Shown here: piece after piece, positions 56,995 through 64,000 of the stretch
Layout of the letters: every line of letters begins with the position of its first letter
How positions within the stretch are numbered: position 1 is the first letter of the stretch
From: Amphiura filiformis
Taxonomy: Eukaryota > Echinodermata > Ophiuroidea > Amphilepidida > Amphiuridae
Direction: 5' to 3'
Length of the DNA stretch: 64,000 nt
Assembly: GCF_039555335.1 (NCBI RefSeq)
Contig: NC_092628.1
Location: 66,853,292-66,917,291 of the forward strand
The notes under the pieces: model-generated
The model's input: the letters and a program-made list of their open reading frames with translations, nothing else
Told to the model about the DNA's origin: nothing
Databases searched by the model: none
Position numbers and translations under genes: made by a program

Positions 56995-57247
56995 ATTGTA
57001 CGTACAATATTGTATGTACAATATGTACGTTATTTAATCTATTGCCATTCTATTTCCAGTAATGTTTAAGTTCTAACGAATGTTTGATGACGAAAAATCG
57101 ATAATATGTTACATACAATATCTAGCAGAAATATATTATCGATTTTACGTCATCAAACATTCGTTAGAACTTAAAAACAGTACTGGAAATAGAATTGCAA
57201 TAGATTAAATAACGTACATATTGTACATACAATATTGTACGTACAAT
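56995..57247. mobile_element. 253-bp near-perfect palindrome
   Basis: attgtacgtacaatattgta at the left pairs with the complement ending at 57247. Both arms include aaacattcgttagaactta or its complement. The loop is about 57110-57135. It is a MITE-type hairpin. Confidence 0.85.
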
Positions 57248-57342
57248 AAAAAGTCTGTATACTGCTTAAGCCTAAATCGTGATATCATATTGATTTAATC
57301 AGTGTTATAAAAATAGTGTGGTTCTATTCATGTATGTACATG

Positions 57343-58816
57343 ATCCACCAGTGGAGCTTCTGCGACCCCTACGCAGAACTTCCGATAGTGGATTATCTGC
57401 GCACGGTGGACGCAAGGAATCCACAGTCGGATTTTCTGCGCACGTGCACAGAAAATCCCCTCCGTTTATTACAATTCATAAGATAAGATGATTAAAACGT
57501 GCGCCCGAAAATCCGTCAGTGGATTCCCTGCGACCGTGCGCAGAATTACTCCACCGGAGCTATATACGGAGGGGAGTTTCTGCGCACGTGCGCCGAAAAT
57601 CCGACTGTGGATTCCCTGCGACCGTGCGCAGAAATACTCCACCGTTCTGACTCTAAATATATATATAATATTTCTTACTCCACTGTGGACCGTTCTGACT
57701 GTAAATATATATATAATATTTCTTACTTTCTAAGTTATTTTTTTAAACATGGTTTTTAAACATGAAACTTGATGCTGACTCTAAACATATAGGCCCTAAA
57801 TAATATTTCATACTCTCTACCATTTTATAATATTAAATCATAACAATTCATGAGATGATTAAAACGTGCGCCGAAAATCCGTCCGTGGATTATCTGCGAC
57901 CGTGCGCAGAATTACTCCACCGGAACTATATAGGCTACGGAGGGGAGTTTCAGCGCACGTGCGCCGAAAGTCCGACTGTGAATTCCCTGCGACCGCAGAA
58001 TTACTCCACCGGAGCTATATACGGAGGGAAGTTTCTGCGCACGTGCGCCGAAAATCCGCCCGTGGGTTCCCTGCGACCGTGCGCAGAATTACTCCACCGG
58101 AACTATTCAGCGCACGTGCGCCGAAAGTCCGACTGTGGATTCCCTGCGACCGTGCGCAGAAATACTCCACCGTTCTGACTCTAAATATATATATAATATT
58201 TCTTACTTTCAAAGTTATTTTTTAAACATGTTTTTTAAACATGATACTTGATGCGCAGAACTGACTCTAAACATTATAGGCCTACATAATATTTCTTATT
58301 TCTACCATTTAATAATATTAAATCATAACAATTCATGAGATGATTAAAACGTGCGCCGAAAATCCGTCCGTGGATTCCCTGCGACCGTGCGCAGAATTAC
58401 TCCACCGGAGCTATATACGGAGGGGAGTTTCAGCGCACGTGCGCCAAAAATCCGTCAGTGGATTTCCTGCGACCGTGCGCAGAATTACTCCACCGGAACT
58501 ATATATACGGAGGGGATTTTCAGTGCACGTGCGCAGAAAATGAATTGAAAATCCGTCCGTGGATTCCCTGCGACCGTGCGCAGAATTACTCCACCGGAGC
58601 TATATACGGAGGGAGTTTCAGCGCACGTGCGCCAAAAATCCGTCAGTGGATTTCCTGCGACCGTGCGCAGAATTACTCCACCGGAACTATATATACGGAG
58701 GGATTTTCAGTGCACGTGCGCAGAAAATCCGACTGTGGATTCCTTGCGTCCATCGTGCGCAGCTAATCCACTATCGGAAGTTCTGCGTAGGGGTCGCAGA
58801 AGCTCCACTGGTGGAT
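57343..58816. mobile_element. 1.47-kb inverted-repeat element with internal GCGCACGTGCGC tandem units
   Basis: The ends atccaccagtggagcttctg and the complement ending at 58816 pair for about 120 bp. The interior has three larger repeats (starting near 57470, 57838 and 58318, each opening with a gatgattaaaacgtgcgc phrase). Each of these holds several units of roughly 88 bp with cgtgcgcagaattactccac and gcgcacgtgcgc. Overlapping short open frames here are repeat artefacts. Confidence 0.85.
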
Positions 58817-59052
58817 AGCTTACATAACTCTTCTATTTTGGAAATGTGCTTATTTAAAGTCATAAGGTACGATCTTAAATAGGCCTATATATATTCAAGA
58901 ATTATGACTTTATGTCCTCCTATAGAACTGCGTGTTATACGGCCAAAATAACAAGCAGTGTTTACCTCGTTAATTAGTTAATAATCAATTTTGTTACGTA
59001 ATACTGGTGTCAATCCCAAGCTAGAAGCTAGTGTTCTAGTATCAGGTAGGCA

Positions 59053-59135
59053 AGCCACACCTACTGACAGCTATTGAAGATATTCAGTCAATCGCATTGG
59101 CTGAATATCAGTAGTATCTGTCAGTAGGCGTGGTT
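59053..59135. repeat. Small hairpin element
   Basis: agccacacctactgacag pairs with ctgtcagtaggcgtggtt, and inner segments gatattcag and ctgaatatc also pair. Confidence 0.75.
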
Positions 59136-59254
59136 AGTCAGTTTGACATTTCCCCCGACTTTCCGGGAAGGATATGTCGACTGTAGAAGGACCCACGCCT
59201 GACGGCGTGGACTATCGTACTAAATGGAGCGTGGTCCTCCTTGAAGGACTATTC

Positions 59255-60540
59255 ATGATGCAGTCATGTCTACAGTATCACAGTGACATCGCCCCGATAT
59301 CTTCATGGTAGAAATCGCCATGGTAGGTTGAATCCACAGCCACCCATGCCCATTTTATTCGGACCTTATGAGATGCATAATTAGCGAAGTGACCTGACTA
59401 AGGCTACTGACAATAGACGGGGTAATTGATTTCTCGCTGTGTGAGCAAGCTTGTATACGACATTGCGGTCAATGGTTATGGTCTCCACTTGAGTGAGTGC
59501 CGCTATAGCCTGCTGCGCGCTGTAGTCCATCGCAATATAAAATTAAGAGTTTTGGTCAAATTTTGAGTTCAAAGCGCACGGCCAAGTTTTCAAGTGTATG
59601 AGACCACATCTGGTTTCTTGAGAAAAATTCATTTATGGGAGATATTCATCATTTTCTAAACCAGTATCCGAAGATTTTCGTCTGATATCAAAATCGTGCA
59701 TAGCAATTCACGTGTATCGATCCCGAGTATTCATTTTAATGTCTCTGCTGCACCAAATAATTATTAGCCAGGCGATGTCGGTGTGCAGTAGAATTCACCT
59801 CGACCTTTGCAGGACTTAAACCTCATTAAAAAGCTATTAAACCAAGATAACACTCATTGAAACAGCTCAACTGATTAAATCGGATCTTCTCTGGTTGTAC
59901 ACATGTGTCTGTTTTATATGTGCGGTATCGCAATGAACTGGTATAATACAGCTTGGTAACCGATTATAAAGGAAACGCAAGGAAACAATGGTATGTGGAC
60001 CTTTGTTCACGAAATGAGACAATGGTCTGCTTTTTGTAACCAGCATTCTTGAAAATGAGCAACATAATGATTGTTGACTTAACACGGTTTGGAAATAATT
60101 TCTTCATATTTTTGGTGTTATCTGTCGTTTACATATCCTTCCTAAAACACAAAAGTGCGACTATTTCCAAACACCTAAATTAGCTAAAAATTTAGGACAT
60201 GTTACAAAACTATATTTTCTAGAATTTCATAGAATAGTTTTTTGTGGCATCCTTCAGAACTGAGCGGTCCGTTACCAATATAGCTCAATATTTTCGGTCA
60301 AATCTCTATTCAATTAACACGGGGAGTTGGCTAGCTATGAGCTAGCTATGCCTTGCCCTCACTCATATTTTACGAAAGTGCGACTATTTCTGAACATCTA
60401 ACCTAGCTGTAATTTTAGGTCATGTTAGAGAAATATATTTGCTAGAAGTTTGGAGAATAGTTTCAATATTGGCCGGTTATTTTTCACACAGTGATGTTAA
60501 CTAGGCAAATGCAATATACTTCTAACATACACTATTTGTA
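59255..60540. repeat. Dispersed repeat D, copy 2
   Basis: Related to 50905-51665, split by the 59278-59785 insertion. Many small indels separate the copies. Confidence 0.78.
59278..59785. mobile_element. 508-bp insertion with short inverted ends
   Basis: Absent from repeat D copy 1. The ends tcacagtgacatcgcc and ggcgatgtcggtgt form an imperfect inverted pair, and cagta flanks both sides (59273-59277 and 59786-59790). Confidence 0.65.
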
Positions 60541-60819
60541 AAGGTCGCGCGTCAATGGTGAGAGCACTGTGTATTGTGTATAGGAAAACGGACAGTAACT
60601 GCAGTATGTCTGAGTGCGTGATTCATCTGAGTAAATAAGAGCGTTTCACTGGTAGGCCGGATCCGTTGCCAGATGACTAGAGGAGTCTTCGCAGGCCAGG
60701 TTCGCATGACGAGAGTTAATGTATTTTATGTTCTTATTTTGAACACTGCACTGTCAATAACTTCGCTGTGCTTAACAATAAAAATGTGACCTATCACGTA
60801 CCTGTTCAATTCACACTCT
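60541..60819. other. Unassigned spacer
   Basis: Ends with aacaataaaaatgtgacc, which contains a polyadenylation-like word, but no gene is evident. Confidence 0.35.
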
Positions 60820-63800
60820 TTACACAGCCGTGACGTTTTTACACAGCCGTGTCGTTAGTCACGGCTGTGTCTTTTTTCTTACAGGTTCTTTCTTTCTTTC
60901 TTTCTTCTTTCTTCTTTACAACGTCACGGCTGTGTCTTTTTTCTTACAGGTTCTTCTTCTTTACCTAGCCGGGACACCGGCTAGGTCTTGTGATGCTATC
61001 GGATCTTTCTTTCTTCTTCTGGCAACAAATTCAAAATGCTTCTTCTCCTACATGTTACATCCTACAATGACGTCATTTGCACATATGCATCGGCTATATC
61101 CAGTGTCTATAGGATGTTCACAAATTTGGGGTCAAAGGTCATTAAGGGGTCATTTCCGGTATAAAACCAAATATCTTCAAAATGCATCTTCTCCTACATG
61201 TTACATCCTACAATGACGTCACTTGCACATATGCATTGGCTATATCCAGTGCCTATAAATTATTCACAGAATTTGGGTCAAAGGTCATTAGGGGGTCATT
61301 TTCGGTCTGAAAGCTAAAAATATTCAAAAAATCACTGTTTTTACAAATTACATAGCAGAGTGTTGTCTTTAGCACACATGCATTGCTACCAACCAGGGTC
61401 TTTGGGGTGTCTACAGTTTTGGGGTCAAAGGTCATTAAGGGTCGCTTCCGGTCAAAAACCACAAATCATCAAATATGTTAATTTTTTTATCTCAAAACAT
61501 AACCAGACCAGAGTTGCATTAACTTCATATATGCATTAGTGTTACCTGATGTGTGCACGGTATTTTTATTTTTTGGTCAAAGGTCATTTAGACGTCATTT
61601 CCGGTTTTAAGCTAAATAAGTTCAAGAATTTTTATCTCCATAACTAAGCATAGTAGATTTTTTTAATATAAACTGTAACAATACATTTTCGTGGTGTATA
61701 TGAGGGTTTTTTTTGTATTGGGGTCAAAGGTCATTAAGGAGGTCAAAACGTCAAATTTGCAAAAAAATGTTTAAAACTACGGAAAAGTAGCTGTATCTCA
61801 GCCTATGGAAGACGGATAAAGCCCCTACATGCTACAGTGATGCACCATTAATGGTATGAGATGTCCATAAACTTTAAGACTGGCATTTCCGGCTCCGGCT
61901 AGGTCCAGATCTGTAACCAGATCTAGTTACACAGCCGTGACGTTAGTCACGGCTGTGTCTTTTTTCTTACAGGTTCTTCTTTCTTTCTGTCAACCATTAC
62001 ATTTGCTCTAGCACTCACATGCTTACATCGATTTTGACCTAACTTGGTCACAATGATCATTGACCGTGCCCCTACATGTCACATGAAACTTGTGGGGTCA
62101 AAGGTCACGCAGGGGTCAAACACGTGATTTCAACTAAAAATGCATCTTCTCCCACAACTTAAATATGACAGTGACGCCACTTGCACACATGAATTGTTAT
62201 TACCCAGTGTCTATGTGATGTACACAGATTTGGGGTCAAAGGTCATTAAGGGGTCACTTCCGGTATAAAACGAAATACCTTCAAAAAATTGTATTAGCTA
62301 AACAAAACATAGGACAGTAACGGTATGTTCACAAATGAATTGTTCTTACCCACTTTATATGTGGTATTTTTTAAATTTGGGTCAAAGGTCATTAAGGGGT
62401 CACTTCCGGTATAAAACGAAATACTTTTAAAATGCATCTTCTCCCACAAATTACGTAGGACAGTGACGCCACTTGCACACATGAATTGTTATTACCCAGT
62501 GTCTATAGGGTGTACACAGATTTGGGGTCAAAGGTCATTAAGGGGTCACTTCCGGTATAAAACGAAATACCTTCAAAAAATTTCTATTAGCTAAACAAAA
62601 CATAGGACAGTAACGGTATGTTCACACATGAATTGTGGTTACCCAGTGTATATGTGATATTTTTTTATTTTGGGTCAAAGGTCATTAAGGGGTCACTTCG
62701 GTATAAAACGAAATACCTTTAAAATGCATCTTCACCCACAAATTACGTAGGACAGTGACGCCACTTGCACACATGCATTGTCATTACCCAGTGTCTACGT
62801 GGTGTGCACAGATTTGGGGTCAAAGGTCATTAGGGTCATTTCCGGTATAAAACGAAATACCTTCAAAAATATTTATTAGCTAAACAAAACATTGGACAGT
62901 AACGGTATGTTCACACATGAATTGTGGTTATCCAGTGTATTTCTGGTATTTTTTTTATTTGGGATTAAAGGTCATTTAGGGTCACTTCCGGTCTAAAACG
63001 ATATACCTTCAGAATGCCTCTTCTGCCACAAATAACATGGTAAAGTGATGCCACATGCACACATACATTGACATTAGCCAATGTCTATGGGGTTTTCATA
63101 TATTTTGGGGTCAAAGGTCATTAAGGGGTCATAACACGGCTGTGTTCGTGGTCTTAGACCACAGCTAAGTCTAGTTCTTCTTTCTTTCTTCTTTCTGTCA
63201 ACCATTACATTTGCTCTAGCACTCACATGCTTACATCGATTTTGACCTAACTTGGTTACCATGATCATTGACCATGCCCCTACATGTCACATGAAACTCG
63301 CGGGGTCAAATGTCACGCAGGGGTCACAGGGGTCAAAAACGTGATTTCAACTAAAAATGCATCTTCTCCTACAATTTACGTAGGACAGCGACCCAACTTG
63401 CACACATGCATTGTTATTACCCAGTGTCTATGTGGTGTACACAGATTTGGAGTCAAAGGTCATTAAGGGGTCACTTCCGGTATAAAACGAAAAACCTTCA
63501 AAATTTTTATTAGCCAAGTAAAACATGGGACAGTAACGATATGTTCACACATGACCTGCAGCCACCTAATGTATATGTGGTATTTTTTTTTTATTTGGGT
63601 CAAATCTCATTAAGGGTCACTTCCGGTATAAAATGAAATACCTTTAAAATGAATCTTCTTCCACAGATTCTGTAGGACAGTGACGCCACTTGCACACATG
63701 CATTGTTATTACCCAGTGTCTATGTGGTGTACACAGATTCGGGGTCAAAGGTCATTAAGGGGTCACTTCCGGTATAAAACGAAAAACCTTCAAAATTTTT

Positions 63801-64000
63801 AATTAGCCAAGTAAAACATGGGACAGTAACGATATGTTCACACATGATCTGCAGTCACCCAATGTATATGTGGTACTTTTTTTTTTTTTATTTGGGTCAA
63901 ATCTCATTAAGGGGTCACTTCCGGTATAAATTGAAATACCTTTAAAATGCATCTTCTTCAACAGATTCAGTAGGACAGTGACGCCACTTGCACACATGCA
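60820..64000. repeat. Repeat array of about 147-bp units, each with a DR1-like motif; hairpin-bounded
   Basis: About 18 units carry ggggtcaaaggtcattaagg or a variant followed by cacttccggtataaaacgaa. Spacing alternates near 144 and 148 bp, and two monomer types alternate (acagtaacggtatgttcac and gacagtgacgccacttgc), so the true repeat is a dimer near 292 bp. Hairpins acacagccgtgacgttagtc/acggctgtgt occur at 60824-60940 and 61925-61965, and a related hairpin at 63134-63175, dividing the array into sections. It continues beyond the window. Open frames on the minus strand with DPLMTFDP are readings of the repeat. Confidence 0.88.

Noticed and set aside
57488-58882. Cluster of overlapping Arg/Cys-rich frames
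   Set aside because: They are different frames of the same internal tandem unit and share no start or splice logic.
59273-59330. Segment between an acag and a gtaggt as a tail exon of gene B
   Set aside because: The required phase 0 begins with TGA, and the segment lies in a repeat-specific insertion.

Overview
This window is eukaryotic: AT-rich, intron-bearing and packed with transposable elements (TEs). The recurrent 'taggcct' words and the repeat types (LINEs with a PHD-finger ORF, Penelope-like elements, very many fold-back MITEs) suggest a marine invertebrate, probably a deuterostome such as an echinoderm. That taxonomic guess comes from repeat style, not from a search.

Two host genes can be assembled by reading splice sites. 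Both encode small four-helix membrane proteins that start with a Cys-rich CCCCG motif and resemble the lysosomal LAPTM4/LAPTM5 (Mtp) family. Gene A is on the minus strand (start codon at 30197, stop at 13960). It has six clear exons plus one probable short exon, giving about 220 residues and a C-terminal PPAY motif. Gene B is on the plus strand (start at 44273, last exon seen ends at 56583). It has five exons with the same intron phases, and its 3' end is not found in the window. The two are divergent, head-to-head paralogues, with start codons about 14 kb apart.

Layout. 1-9325: a Penelope-like retroelement pseudogene invaded by a 510-bp hAT-like MITE. Part of this pair is duplicated at 1-147 plus 5587-5860, and that copy is split by a 5.4-kb non-LTR retrotransposon, which itself carries two nested inverted-repeat elements. 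9450-13950: decayed LINE and 3' flank of gene A. 13960-30197: gene A, with introns full of an RTE-type LINE, fold-backs and MITEs. 30515-33400: more MITEs. 32741-42690: a tandemly duplicated block and a 42-bp satellite of roughly 180 copies, between the two genes. 43669-44096: a MITE just upstream of gene B. 44273-56583: gene B. 56995-60540: palindromic and tandem-repeat elements. 60820-64000 (continuing past the window): a repeat array with a period near 147 bp, in which a perfect DR1 nuclear-receptor motif recurs.

The best second looks are the divergent LAPTM-like pair around a satellite, the DR1 array, the in-frame PHD-finger/RT-tail ORF, and the MITE family with CCCGGGGG termini, where two copies show exact 8-bp target duplications. 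All splice models come from reading alone and need transcript support.
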